From Candidatus Borkfalkia ceftriaxoniphila (lineage in GTDB: Bacteria > Bacillota > Clostridia > Christensenellales > Borkfalkiaceae), in the NCBI RefSeq assembly GCF_004134775.1, contig NZ_SDOZ01000002.1, forward strand, positions 1,276,005-1,340,004: a stretch of DNA of 64,000 nt, given 5' to 3'. The translations under genes were made by a program, and so were the position numbers. This document shows positions 1 to 7,453 of this stretch, one piece after another. A model generated the notes under the pieces. The model was not told the origin of the DNA and made no database searches. It saw only the letters and a list, made by a program, of their open reading frames with translations. Within the stretch, counting starts at the first letter, position 1; the number at the start of each line of letters is the position of its first letter.

Positions 1-196
1 CGCGTTCGACTATCATCTCGGATTCAGACTCGTCGAAAGCCGCACGGGGAGCGGGGTGAAATTGCCCCGCCTCGTCGATTCCGACGCGCACCGTCTCTGG
101 GAAATTTCCGAAGCGGAAAACGTACTCGACGTCGAAACGCTCTCCGCGCACGGCGTATTCGCCGCGCTCAAAAAACTGAGCGAAACGGAGGTTTGA
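1..196 (+). CDS. PHP-domain metal-dependent phosphoesterase, C-terminal fragment
   Basis: Only the last 64 or so codons are in the window, read from base 2 to a TGA at 194-196. The residues contain LVDSDAH followed by an acidic stretch and a final helix, which matches the end of PHP-domain phosphoesterases, where a late Asp-x-His supplies metal ligands. Such enzymes hydrolyse phosphoesters (for example short nucleotides or 3',5'-bisphosphates) in the cytoplasm. The upstream part, including the first HxH motif, lies outside the window, so subfamily and substrate cannot be given. The next gene starts two bases after this stop. Confidence 0.6.
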   Translation, partial: AFDYHLGFRLVESRTGSGVKLPRLVDSDAHRLWEISEAENVLDVETLSAHGVFAALKKLSETEV

Positions 197-197
197 A

Positions 198-1040
198 ATG
201 AAAAAGTTTATTGCTTTAACTATTATTTTATTGCTATCGGTAACTGTTTTATGTGGATTTAGAGCTTGCGGAAGTATTAAAGAAGATTTTTTCGATGACG
301 GAGATTTTACTTATTACTATGCAAGCGATAAGGATTGTTACGCAATCGTCGATACTACGAAAGAGGGACGTAAAAAAGACACTTTGATCGTACCGGCGTA
401 TTATAAGGGAAAAGAGGTCCGTTATATTACCTATATAGATCATTCGCTTGCGCAAAACCGATATTTTATTTATACCCGTAATGCGAATAAATTATATTTG
501 TCATATTTGCATGAAATGAGAGGGGACGACTATTTCGTAGATATATTGCCAAAAAAAGTTTACTTTGTTAAAAACGATGAAAGTTATGTAAACAGCATGT
601 TAACATATATTAGATCTGGTGGTGGTATCAAAGCCTATGTTACGCCTTTGTTCTTTAATTATGCTATATGCTTGCTGAAAACAATGGATCATTATATTAT
701 TGAAAAAGAAACTGATAATTATTTTACGTATTACACGAAAGCTGCTAATATGACTAAAGGAGAAGTTCAAATCGCTAACACTTCATACCATTTCAACTAC
801 GAGGGAGCGCCGAACAATGGTTATTTTTTCATCGATGATTTTGCGAGAGGTGGAAAGATAGAAAATACGCCGTATGAACCGCAGAGAGAAGGCTATAATT
901 TCGCGGGTTGGTATAAAGAATCCGAGTGCGAACATGTATGGGATTTTGCCGAGGATACATTACCAGCGGCGGAGTACGACGAACAGGGAAATCTGATTTT
1001 TACGGAAACGAAGTTATTTGCGAATTGGACGAAAAGTTAA
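198..1040 (+). CDS. Secreted or lipid-anchored protein with one Listeria-Bacteroides (Flg_new) repeat
   Basis: A 280-residue protein with a positively charged N-terminus and a hydrophobic segment (about residues 4-20) ending near Cys19 and Cys24. This is a Sec signal or an atypical lipoprotein signal, since neither cysteine sits in a clean lipobox. The middle is unrecognised. The last 65 residues match the InlB-type repeat of surface proteins: PQREGYNFAGWY, a WDF and a final LFANWTKS. GGAGG at 188-192 overlaps the end of the PHP gene, so translation looks coupled to it. The gene is visibly AT-rich (many AAA, TTT, TAT codons) against GC-rich neighbours, which suggests later acquisition. Function unknown; probably cell-surface. 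Confidence 0.65.
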   Translation: MKKFIALTIILLLSVTVLCGFRACGSIKEDFFDDGDFTYYYASDKDCYAIVDTTKEGRKKDTLIVPAYYKGKEVRYITYIDHSLAQNRYFIYTRNANKLYLSYLHEMRGDDYFVDILPKKVYFVKNDESYVNSMLTYIRSGGGIKAYVTPLFFNYAICLLKTMDHYIIEKETDNYFTYYTKAANMTKGEVQIANTSYHFNYEGAPNNGYFFIDDFARGGKIENTPYEPQREGYNFAGWYKESECEHVWDFAEDTLPAAEYDEQGNLIFTETKLFANWTKS

Positions 1041-1052
1041 ATATAAATGTGT

Positions 1053-1082
1053 GGACGGCGCATATGCGCCGTCCGCGTTTTT
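1053..1082 (+). terminator. Rho-independent terminator
   Basis: A perfect 22-base palindrome (1053-1074, arms GGACGGCGCAT and ATGCGCCGTCC) is followed by GCGTTTTT. It lies 13 bases after the stop of the AT-rich secreted protein and before the hisC promoter. Confidence 0.75.
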
Positions 1083-1132
1083 GCCGAAAAAGGGCATTGT
1101 TTGTCGTACGGGGCGCGCGCGGCCGAGATTAC

Positions 1133-1161
1133 TTGACAAATGAAAGTAAAAATAGTATGAT
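1133..1161 (+). promoter_or_regulatory. Sigma-A promoter for hisC
   Basis: TTGACA at 1133-1138, a 17-base spacer and TATGAT at 1156-1161. The hisC ATG follows 25 bases later. No histidine attenuator or T-box is visible in so short a leader. Confidence 0.8.
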
Positions 1162-1186
1162 TTTCGATGAAAAAGGACGGTAACAT

Positions 1187-2248
1187 ATGAAAAGTTTTTT
1201 AAGCCGCACGGCGCGCGAGATCGAGCCTTATACCGCGGGGGAACAGCCCGCCGATAGACGCTACGTCAAACTCAATACCAACGAAAATCCCTATCCGCCC
1301 TCGCCCGCGGCGAGAAAGGCGTACGAAACGTTTGATTTTTCTTCGCTCAATCTCTATCCTTCCCTGACGATGGACGCGCTGAGAGAAAATATCGCCCGCG
1401 CCGAAGGCGTTGCAAAGGAAAATATTTTCTGCGGCAACGGCAGCGACGAGATCCTCGCGCTGTGTTTTCCCGCGTTTTTCGACAGCGACGGAGAAGGCGC
1501 GGCTTTTGCCGAGATCACCTATTCCTTTTATCCCGTGTTCTGTGATTTTTTCAAGGTGAAGGCGCATACGATAGAGATGGAAGAGGACCTTTCTCTCGAT
1601 CTTGCCAAACTGACCGCCGCAAAAGCGCAGGGCGTGCTTGTGGCGAATCCAAACGCGCCGACGGGCATCGGCATTCCCCTTGACGAAATGGAAGCGTTTA
1701 TCCGCGCGAACGCCGCGCGCGTCGTCATCGTGGACGAGGCGTATATGCCGTTTTTCAACCAGTCGGCGGTATCGCTCGTCAAAAAATACCCCAATCTCGT
1801 CGTCGTCAAGACCTTTTCCAAGGGCTATTCCCTGGCGGGCATGCGCTGCGGCTACGCCGTTGCCGACCCCGCGCTCATTGACGGACTGGAACGCGTGAAG
1901 GACTGTTTTAATTCTTACCCCGTGGACCGCGTTTGTCAGGCCGTCTGCGCGGCGGCGATCGCGGACAAGTCCTATTACAACGAAAGGAACGCGATCGTCG
2001 TTTCCGAGCGCGAACGGGTGAGCGAAACGCTTGCAAAAAAGGGATTTACCGTTCTTCCGAGCAAGGCGAACTTTGTCTTTGCCGCGCATAAATGCCTTTC
2101 GGGGCGGCGCGTTTACGAAGAACTGCGCGCGCGGGGCGTGCTCGTGCGCCATTTTACAAAACCGAAAATCGAAAATTTCTGCCGCATCACGATCGGTTCA
2201 CCCGAACAGAACGACGCGCTGTTTGCGGCGCTCGACGAAATTTTATAA
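1187..2248 (+). CDS. hisC: Histidinol-phosphate aminotransferase
   Basis: Class I/II PLP-dependent aminotransferase of 353 residues, normal for HisC. It converts imidazole-acetol phosphate plus glutamate to histidinol phosphate, a late step of histidine synthesis. Visible motifs are the N-terminal NENPYPPSP, NPNAPTG (about 154-160), DEAY (183-186) and the Schiff-base lysine in TFSKGYSLAG (Lys212). The start ATG lies behind AAAAAGGACGG and just downstream of a consensus promoter. The gene is about 57 kb from the hisZGDBHA operon in this window, which lacks hisC, so it probably completes that pathway from a separate locus. A broader aromatic aminotransferase role cannot be excluded. Confidence 0.93.
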   Translation: MKSFLSRTAREIEPYTAGEQPADRRYVKLNTNENPYPPSPAARKAYETFDFSSLNLYPSLTMDALRENIARAEGVAKENIFCGNGSDEILALCFPAFFDSDGEGAAFAEITYSFYPVFCDFFKVKAHTIEMEEDLSLDLAKLTAAKAQGVLVANPNAPTGIGIPLDEMEAFIRANAARVVIVDEAYMPFFNQSAVSLVKKYPNLVVVKTFSKGYSLAGMRCGYAVADPALIDGLERVKDCFNSYPVDRVCQAVCAAAIADKSYYNERNAIVVSERERVSETLAKKGFTVLPSKANFVFAAHKCLSGRRVYEELRARGVLVRHFTKPKIENFCRITIGSPEQNDALFAALDEIL

Positions 2249-2296
2249 AAATTCGAAAGCACAAAAGAGAAGGGAAAGAAAAATCGAGGAGTCTTT

Positions 2297-3439
2297 ATGT
2301 GCGCTTTGAATTTACAAAAAAATGAAGCGGCCGATACGGATATCGTTTTCGGACCGCTCTGCGACGTCGCGAAACTCTTGCGCGGCTACATACCCTGCGG
2401 GAAAGTGGCGCTGATCGCCGACGGCGAATCCAACTTCCCCGCCGTGCAGACCATCCGCGCGGCGCTCAAAGGATTCGAATGTTTCTGCGTCGTCGCGGGC
2501 GAAGGCGACAACGCCTCGGGGCTTTTTTCCCTTCCCGACGACGTGCGCGCCGCGATCGCGGTGGGGAAAGGCGCGTTTTGTGCGGCGCGGTATTTTTGCA
2601 CCCTCAGGGGCGCGTACTGTATAGTCGTGCCCGATCATGCGGATCTTTCCGCCGCGTTCGAAAATCCCGTGCGGCTGTTCGTGAGCGGCGGCTTTTCCCG
2701 CTATCCCGCAGATGCGCCCGACGCGGTCTATTGCGATCTTTCGCGTATCGGCTCGTACGACGCGGCGTACGGAAAGCTGTGCCTTTGCGCGCTCTCCGCA
2801 TTCGACTGCGAGGCGCATTCCGTCTTTGCGGGCGGCGGCGACGCCTCCGCGCCGTATCACAGGTTCTTCGAGGACGCCGTGCGGCTCGCCGATTTCACGG
2901 GGCAGAATTTTCAAAGAGAACTGCTGTCATTGTCCGCGGATCTCGCGCTCTTTCTGAGCCGCAGAAAAAAACGCACCGCCGCGGAAATTTTTTCGAGGTT
3001 GCTCTGTAAAAAATGCGGCTGTACGGGCGGTTCGGCGGCGCTTTTTTCCTTTTGTTATCTCTTGGAGCGATACCGCCATTTCTTTCAGGCGGCGAAACCG
3101 CGCGCCTTTTACGTGCCCGATTACGCGCGCCGTATCCGCATTGCGGCGGCATACGCGGGAGAGGATGAACGCGCGCTCTTTCTCAAAAACAAAGTCCCTA
3201 CGGCAAAGCGCACGGACGCGCTCGCCGAGGTGTTTACGGAGAGCCGCGCGGTATTTTGCCGCAAGGCGCAGAGCGTTGCGGTCTATACCGAACGGGTAAA
3301 GAGCGGACTCTACGCCCTGGGCGCAAAGGCGCCTGCGATCGACGCGGTGCGCGCGCACGAGGCGTTTTCCGCGGCGGCGGAACTTTCCGACATGCTGTCC
3401 GTTCCCGCGCTCATGCGGGATTTCGGATTGCTTACATAA
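2297..3439 (+). CDS. Degenerate AraM / glycerol-1-phosphate dehydrogenase-like protein
   Basis: A 380-residue protein whose order of blocks resembles sn-glycerol-1-phosphate dehydrogenases (AraM/EgsA, iron-alcohol-dehydrogenase superfamily). GKVALIAD sits near residue 35, AIAVGKGAF replaces the NAD-binding VGSGTxND loop, then come CIVVPDHADLSAAF (family: VVPTAPSMDGY) and GFSRYPADAPDAVYCDL (family: FKxTYPAxAPxAVxxDL). The following GFGDLLGK metal-ligand block is replaced by YGKLCLCAL, so the catalytic Asp appears lost. I infer a non-catalytic or repurposed homologue. The C-terminal half is Cys/Arg-rich and unrecognised. AGGAG precedes the ATG, and the gene sits between hisC and a NagD/AraL-type phosphatase, echoing the araL-araM pair of Bacillus. 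Family assignment is moderate; function unknown. Confidence 0.5.
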   Translation: MCALNLQKNEAADTDIVFGPLCDVAKLLRGYIPCGKVALIADGESNFPAVQTIRAALKGFECFCVVAGEGDNASGLFSLPDDVRAAIAVGKGAFCAARYFCTLRGAYCIVVPDHADLSAAFENPVRLFVSGGFSRYPADAPDAVYCDLSRIGSYDAAYGKLCLCALSAFDCEAHSVFAGGGDASAPYHRFFEDAVRLADFTGQNFQRELLSLSADLALFLSRRKKRTAAEIFSRLLCKKCGCTGGSAALFSFCYLLERYRHFFQAAKPRAFYVPDYARRIRIAAAYAGEDERALFLKNKVPTAKRTDALAEVFTESRAVFCRKAQSVAVYTERVKSGLYALGAKAPAIDAVRAHEAFSAAAELSDMLSVPALMRDFGLLT

Positions 3440-3461
3440 AAATGCAAGGATAGATTTACTT

Positions 3462-4262
3462 ATGAAAAATGAAAATCTTGCCCGTATCGCGCGGGAGTGC
3501 GACGTATTCCTTCTGGATATGGACGGCACCGTGTATTTGGGCGAGCGCCCGATCGGAGATATGCAAAATACCCTGCAAAAAATGCGCGGGGCGGGGAAAT
3601 CCATCGTCTATCTCACCAACAATTCTTCTAAAAGCGCCGAAGAATATATACGCAAACTCGACCGCCTGCACTTTTGGGACGAGCGCGACAGCGTCTATAC
3701 CTCCGGGATGGCGGCGGCGGAATATCTCAAAGAAACCCACGCGGGAAAGCGCGTGTACCTTGTCGGCACCGAGGCGCTGCGCGAAGAATTTTTGCGCGCG
3801 GGCATTGCGCTCTGCGAGGAATCGCCCGACGTCTGCGTGCTCGCCTACGACACGGCTCTCACCTTTGAAAAGATCCGCAAATGCAATGAATTTCTCGTCA
3901 AGGGCGCGTTTTACGTCGCCACGCACCCCGACGCGGTGTGTCCCGCCGACGGCGTTTCCTGGCCCGACGTGGGATCCTTTCTGAAATTGTTCGAAACTTC
4001 CTGCAAACGCCTGCCCGACGTGATCTGCGGAAAGCCGTACACCGTCATGGGCGACTGCGTGCGGCGCAAACTTTCTGCGCCCAAAGAGCGCATCGTCATG
4101 GTGGGGGACAGGCTGAATACCGATATCCGCTTCGGCGTCAACAACGGGTTCCGTACTCTTTTGGTTTTAAGCGGAGAGGCGACCGCCGAACAGGCGGAAA
4201 CTTCCTGCGACCGCGCCGAGGCGGTGGCGGAAAGTTTAAACGAAATCGCCGAATATTTGTGA
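3462..4262 (+). CDS. HAD superfamily IIA phosphatase (NagD/AraL-like)
   Basis: A 266-residue HAD hydrolase of the NagD/AraL/p-nitrophenylphosphatase class. Motif I is LLDMDGTVYLG (nucleophile Asp19, acid/base Asp21), motif II is YLTNNSSKS, a C2-type cap lies between about residues 80 and 180, and motif IV is MVGDRLNTDIRFG near the C-terminus. Members dephosphorylate sugar phosphates, phosphoglycolate or nucleotides in the cytoplasm; the substrate cannot be read from sequence. It starts 22 bases after the AraM-like gene and is probably co-transcribed with it and hisC. A strong hairpin ends the unit. Confidence 0.85.
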   Translation: MKNENLARIARECDVFLLDMDGTVYLGERPIGDMQNTLQKMRGAGKSIVYLTNNSSKSAEEYIRKLDRLHFWDERDSVYTSGMAAAEYLKETHAGKRVYLVGTEALREEFLRAGIALCEESPDVCVLAYDTALTFEKIRKCNEFLVKGAFYVATHPDAVCPADGVSWPDVGSFLKLFETSCKRLPDVICGKPYTVMGDCVRRKLSAPKERIVMVGDRLNTDIRFGVNNGFRTLLVLSGEATAEQAETSCDRAEAVAESLNEIAEYL

Positions 4263-4268
4263 TCAAAA

Positions 4269-4307
4269 AAAGCGTTCCGCATGATTTTTGCGGAACGCTT
4301 TTTTTAT
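4269..4307. terminator. Bidirectional terminator between the HAD gene and citrate synthase
   Basis: An 11-base stem (AAGCGTTCCGC at 4270-4280 with GCGGAACGCTT at 4290-4300) is flanked by A-runs on the left and T-runs on the right. It can end both the plus-strand HAD transcript and the minus-strand citrate synthase transcript, whose stop codon overlaps its edge. Confidence 0.88.
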
Positions 4308-5692
4308 TGATCGAGTTTTCTCGATTCCAAAGGAACGTATTTCTGCCGCTTGGCGACTGCCTGATATCCCGGACGGATGATCTTGCCGCCGTTGGTCAGT
4401 TCCTCGATGCGGTGCGCCGACCAGCCCGCGATGCGCGCCACGGCGAACAGAGGCGTATACAGTTCGCGCGGCAGCCCCAGCATATCGTATACGAATCCCG
4501 AATAGAAGTCTACGTTGGGACTGACGCCCTTGTATATCTTGCGCTTTTCCGCGATCAGTTCGGCGGCGATATCCGCGACCGACTTGCGCATTTCGTATTC
4601 TTTCTCCATGCCCTTTTCCACGGCGAGTTTTTCCGCGAATTCCTTTAAAATGTCCGCGCGGGGGTCGGAAAGCGAATAGACTGCGTGCCCCATGCCGTAC
4701 ACGAGACCCGTTTTGTCGAACGCCTCCTTGTCGAGGATCTTAGCAATGTAATCCGTGAGTTTGCCGCGTTCGAAATCGGGCACGTTTTCTTTGATGGCGT
4801 CGAACATCTCGCACACTTTGATGTTGGCTCCGCCGTGTTTGGGTCCTTTGAGCGAGCCCAAGGACGCCGCCACCGAAGAATAGGTGTCCGTTCCCGAGGA
4901 CGTGACCACGTGCGTCGTGAACGTGGAGTTATTGCCGCCGCCGTGTTCGGCATGCAGAACGAGGCAAAGGTCTAAGACCTGCGCTTCCAGTTGGGAAAAC
5001 TTCATGTCGTCGCGCAGGGTGTAGAGGATGGTCTCCGCGGTGGAAAGTTCCTTTTTCGGCTTGTGGATGCAAAGCGACGCGTCGCTGTTGTTGTAGTTGT
5101 ACGCTTTCTGCGAATAGACGCACAGAAGCGGGAACTGCGCGATGAGATGGAGCGACTGGCGCATCACGTTGCGGCGCGAAGTGTTGTCCGCTTTCGGATC
5201 GTACGAATAGAGGCTGAGAACGCAGCGCGCGAGCATATTCATCATATCCTTGGAGGGGGCCTTCATAATGATATCCCGCACGAAATTGGGATGCAGCACG
5301 CGAAGATCGCCCAAAAGTTCGCAAAAACGTTCGAGATGCTCCTTCGAGGGGAGATGCCCGAATAAAAGAAGATAAGTCGCCTCTTCGAATGCGAATCTAC
5401 GGCCCGCCGCGCCCTTGACGAAATCGCGGATGTTCACGCCCCGATAATAGAGTTCTCCGTTTACGGGCACCTTGTTGCCTTCCGCGTCCTTGCCGAACGC
5501 GGTAATTTCGGATATTTCCGTCAGACCGCAGATCACGCCGTTGCCGTTGATGTCGCGAAGGCCGCGCTTCACGTCGTACTTTTCGTACAGTTTGGGGTTG
5601 ATCACGTCGCTTTTGGAAGCGGCTTTCGTAAGTTCTGCAATATCCTGACCGTATTTTTTGGTAAGATATTCCATGTACTCGGTGTAGTTCAT
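4304..5692 (-). CDS. gltA: Citrate synthase (Si-type, citrate/methylcitrate synthase family)
   Basis: Condenses oxaloacetate with acetyl-CoA. The chosen ATG at 5692 has a perfect AAAGGAGG seven bases upstream; a longer frame reaching 5776 has no ribosome site and starts inside the promoter. From this start the protein has 462 residues, typical of the longer clostridial citrate synthases. Key blocks are LHAEHGGGNNSTFTTHVVTS (catalytic His region), LKGPKHGGAN and VYGMGHAVY with the second catalytic His, followed by the Asp/Arg-containing SLSDPRAD. No aconitase or isocitrate dehydrogenase is adjacent, so it may feed glutamate synthesis from elsewhere in the genome. The gene is monocistronic and divergent from the hydrogenase operon. 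Confidence 0.93.
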   Translation of the reverse strand: MNYTEYMEYLTKKYGQDIAELTKAASKSDVINPKLYEKYDVKRGLRDINGNGVICGLTEISEITAFGKDAEGNKVPVNGELYYRGVNIRDFVKGAAGRRFAFEEATYLLLFGHLPSKEHLERFCELLGDLRVLHPNFVRDIIMKAPSKDMMNMLARCVLSLYSYDPKADNTSRRNVMRQSLHLIAQFPLLCVYSQKAYNYNNSDASLCIHKPKKELSTAETILYTLRDDMKFSQLEAQVLDLCLVLHAEHGGGNNSTFTTHVVTSSGTDTYSSVAASLGSLKGPKHGGANIKVCEMFDAIKENVPDFERGKLTDYIAKILDKEAFDKTGLVYGMGHAVYSLSDPRADILKEFAEKLAVEKGMEKEYEMRKSVADIAAELIAEKRKIYKGVSPNVDFYSGFVYDMLGLPRELYTPLFAVARIAGWSAHRIEELTNGGKIIRPGYQAVAKRQKYVPLESRKLDQ

Positions 5693-5764
5693 TTGATTCA
5701 CCTCCTTTGGAATTGAAACGGGCGGAAAAAATACTAAAAGTCTCGCCCGTATGAAAGTCCTTAT

Positions 5765-5793
5765 AGAATAACACAATTTTCACGATTTGTCAA
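5765..5793 (-). promoter_or_regulatory. Sigma-A promoter for citrate synthase
   Basis: On the minus strand, TTGACA (5788-5793), a 17-base spacer and TATTCT (5765-5770). The start codon is about 70 bases downstream at 5692. Confidence 0.8.
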
Positions 5794-5928
5794 GCCGTTG
5801 AAAAATTGGACGGCGCGGAGCAGAGTTTTTGCGTAAAAAACGAACGCCGAAAAAAATTTCGGCTTGTTTTTTTGTCGGAACGTGCGGAATTTTGGGAAAA
5901 ATTATATTTTAGAAAACGGCAAGATATA

Positions 5929-5957
5929 TTGAAATTTTTTTCGGAATATGATAAAAT
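5929..5957 (+). promoter_or_regulatory. Probable sigma-A promoter for the hydrogenase operon
   Basis: TTGAAA (5929-5934), a 17-base spacer and TAAAAT (5952-5957), about 60 bases before the first hydrogenase gene. The stretch around it is strongly AT-rich. No clear redox-regulator (Rex) palindrome was recognised. Confidence 0.65.
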
Positions 5958-6018
5958 AAAAGCATTGAATAAAATGGGCGGATTGTCTTTTTCCATCCGC
6001 CGCAAAAATCGGAGGTAG

Positions 6019-6525
6019 ATGAGGTTGGCTAAAAAAATCGACGTGCCCTTCAACGGCACGAAAGAGCAGGAAGAGTGCTTGAAAAGCGAACTCGCCGCGC
6101 TCAAAGAAAGCGGCGGCGAAGGGCTTTTGATCGCCGCCCTGCAAAAGGCGCAGGAGATCTACGGATATCTTCCCGAAGCCGTGCAGCAGATGGTCGCGGA
6201 CGCGTTCGACGTATCATTGGCGGAAGTTTACGGCGTCGCCACGTTTTACGCGCAGTTTTCGCTGTACCCCAAGGGCCGCTATAAAGTGGGCGTTTGCCTG
6301 GGTACGGCTTGCTACGTGAAAGGTTCGGGCGAAGTGTATCAAAAGGTTTGCGATTCGCTGAAAATATCGGGCGGGGAATGTACGGACGATCTGAAATTTT
6401 CTTTGGACGCCACGCGCTGCATCGGTTGCTGCGGGCTTGCGCCCGTCATGACCGTCAACGACGACGTATACGGCAAAGTGACGGTGGACGAAGTGGAATC
6501 CATCCTCGCGAAATATAACGACTGA
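6019..6525 (+). CDS. NuoE-like [2Fe-2S] subunit of the [FeFe] hydrogenase (HydC/HndA type)
   Basis: A 168-residue thioredoxin-like [2Fe-2S] protein, subunit of the NAD(P)-linked, ferredoxin-coupled hydrogenase complex in the cytoplasm. Ligands are visible as Cys93 and Cys98 (VCLGTACYV) and Cys134 and Cys138 (TRCIGCCGL). The N-terminal helical part contains LPEAVQQMVADAF and GVATFYAQF, normal for NuoE/HndA. GGAGG at 6011-6015 is only three bases from the ATG at 6019 but nine from an in-frame TTG at 6025 (MAKKIDVP). The TTG may therefore be the real start. First gene of a five-gene operon. Confidence 0.92.
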   Translation: MRLAKKIDVPFNGTKEQEECLKSELAALKESGGEGLLIAALQKAQEIYGYLPEAVQQMVADAFDVSLAEVYGVATFYAQFSLYPKGRYKVGVCLGTACYVKGSGEVYQKVCDSLKISGGECTDDLKFSLDATRCIGCCGLAPVMTVNDDVYGKVTVDEVESILAKYND

Positions 6526-7076
6526 TGCGCGAACTTGCTCTCAACGTGCTCGATATCGTGGAAAATTCGCTCGCCGCGGGCGCGAAACTCGTGAAAGTTG
6601 CTCTGACCGTGCGGTTATGCGATGATTTTCTTTCCATTTGTATCGAGGACGACGGCTGCGGCATGGACGAAACGACGCTTGCAAAGGCCTGCGACCCCTT
6701 TACTACCTCGCGCACGACGCGAAACGTGGGATTGGGGCTGCCGCTCTTCCGTTTTTCGGCCGAGAGCGCGGGCGGCGCCTTTTCCATCGAATCGAAAAGG
6801 GGCGAGGGCACAAGGGTAGAGGCGACCTATCGCATCGGACATATCGACAGAATGCCGCTGGGCGATTTCGGCGGCGTCGTTTTGCAGATGGTCACGATGA
6901 ACGAGCGGGTGGACTTTTATATCACCGTTTCCGACGGGGAACAAACGGGCGTGCTCGACACGCGCGAGATCAAAGAAATTTTGGGGGATATCTCCTTAAC
7001 GGATCCCGAAGTGAGAGCATATCTCAAAGAGTATATTCAGGAAAATTTAGTCAGTGTTTACGGAGGTAAGTTATGA
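6525..7076 (+). CDS. Histidine-kinase-like ATPase of the hydrogenase operon
   Basis: A 183-residue protein with only a HATPase_c fold: the N-box is LDIVENSLAAGA (about 10-21), the G1 box DDGCGMD and the G2 box GLGLPLF. There is no dimerisation/phospho-acceptor domain and no sensor. Small GHKL ATPases of this kind commonly sit between the NuoE- and NuoF-like subunits in clostridial [FeFe] hydrogenase operons. A regulatory or assembly role is usually assumed but not established. The ATG shares one base with the upstream TGA. The C-terminal 80 residues after the ATPase core are less conserved and end in a helical stretch. Confidence 0.85.
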   Translation: MRELALNVLDIVENSLAAGAKLVKVALTVRLCDDFLSICIEDDGCGMDETTLAKACDPFTTSRTTRNVGLGLPLFRFSAESAGGAFSIESKRGEGTRVEATYRIGHIDRMPLGDFGGVVLQMVTMNERVDFYITVSDGEQTGVLDTREIKEILGDISLTDPEVRAYLKEYIQENLVSVYGGKL

Positions 7077-7438
7077 AGAGTTTGGAAGAACTCAAAGCCC
7101 TGCGCGATAAAATGAAATCGGCCACGGACAACCGTGCCGTCGCGGGCGACGACGAAGTAGTCGTCAAGGTCGGTATGGCGACCTGCGGCATCGCCGCGGG
7201 CGCGCGCCCCGTTCTCGGCGCGCTTTTGGACGAAGCGGATAAACGGCAACTGCACAACGTCAGCATTTCGCAGACGGGCTGCATCGGGCTTTGCAGGTTA
7301 GAGCCCATTGTGGAAGTATTTAAGAACGGGGAAAAATATACGTATGTTTTGATGACTCCCGAAAAGGCGCGAAGAGTCGTTGCCGAGCACGTCGTCAACG
7401 GCAACGCGGTCAAAGAGTTTTTGATCGCGGAGAAATAA
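7073..7438 (+). CDS. HndB-like (2Fe-2S) ferredoxin-domain protein
   Basis: A 121-residue thioredoxin-like [2Fe-2S] protein of the HndB type. VGMATCGIAAGA gives one Cys and TGCIGLCRLEP gives two, so three of the usual ligand positions are evident. It is thought to carry electrons or act structurally in the NADP-reducing or bifurcating hydrogenase complex. The ATG overlaps the previous stop (ATGA) and has GGAGG upstream inside the ATPase gene. It lies between the ATPase and the NuoF-like subunit, a standard order in these operons. Confidence 0.88.
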   Translation: MKSLEELKALRDKMKSATDNRAVAGDDEVVVKVGMATCGIAAGARPVLGALLDEADKRQLHNVSISQTGCIGLCRLEPIVEVFKNGEKYTYVLMTPEKARRVVAEHVVNGNAVKEFLIAEK

Positions 7439-7453
7439 CGCGGAGGAGTTTTC

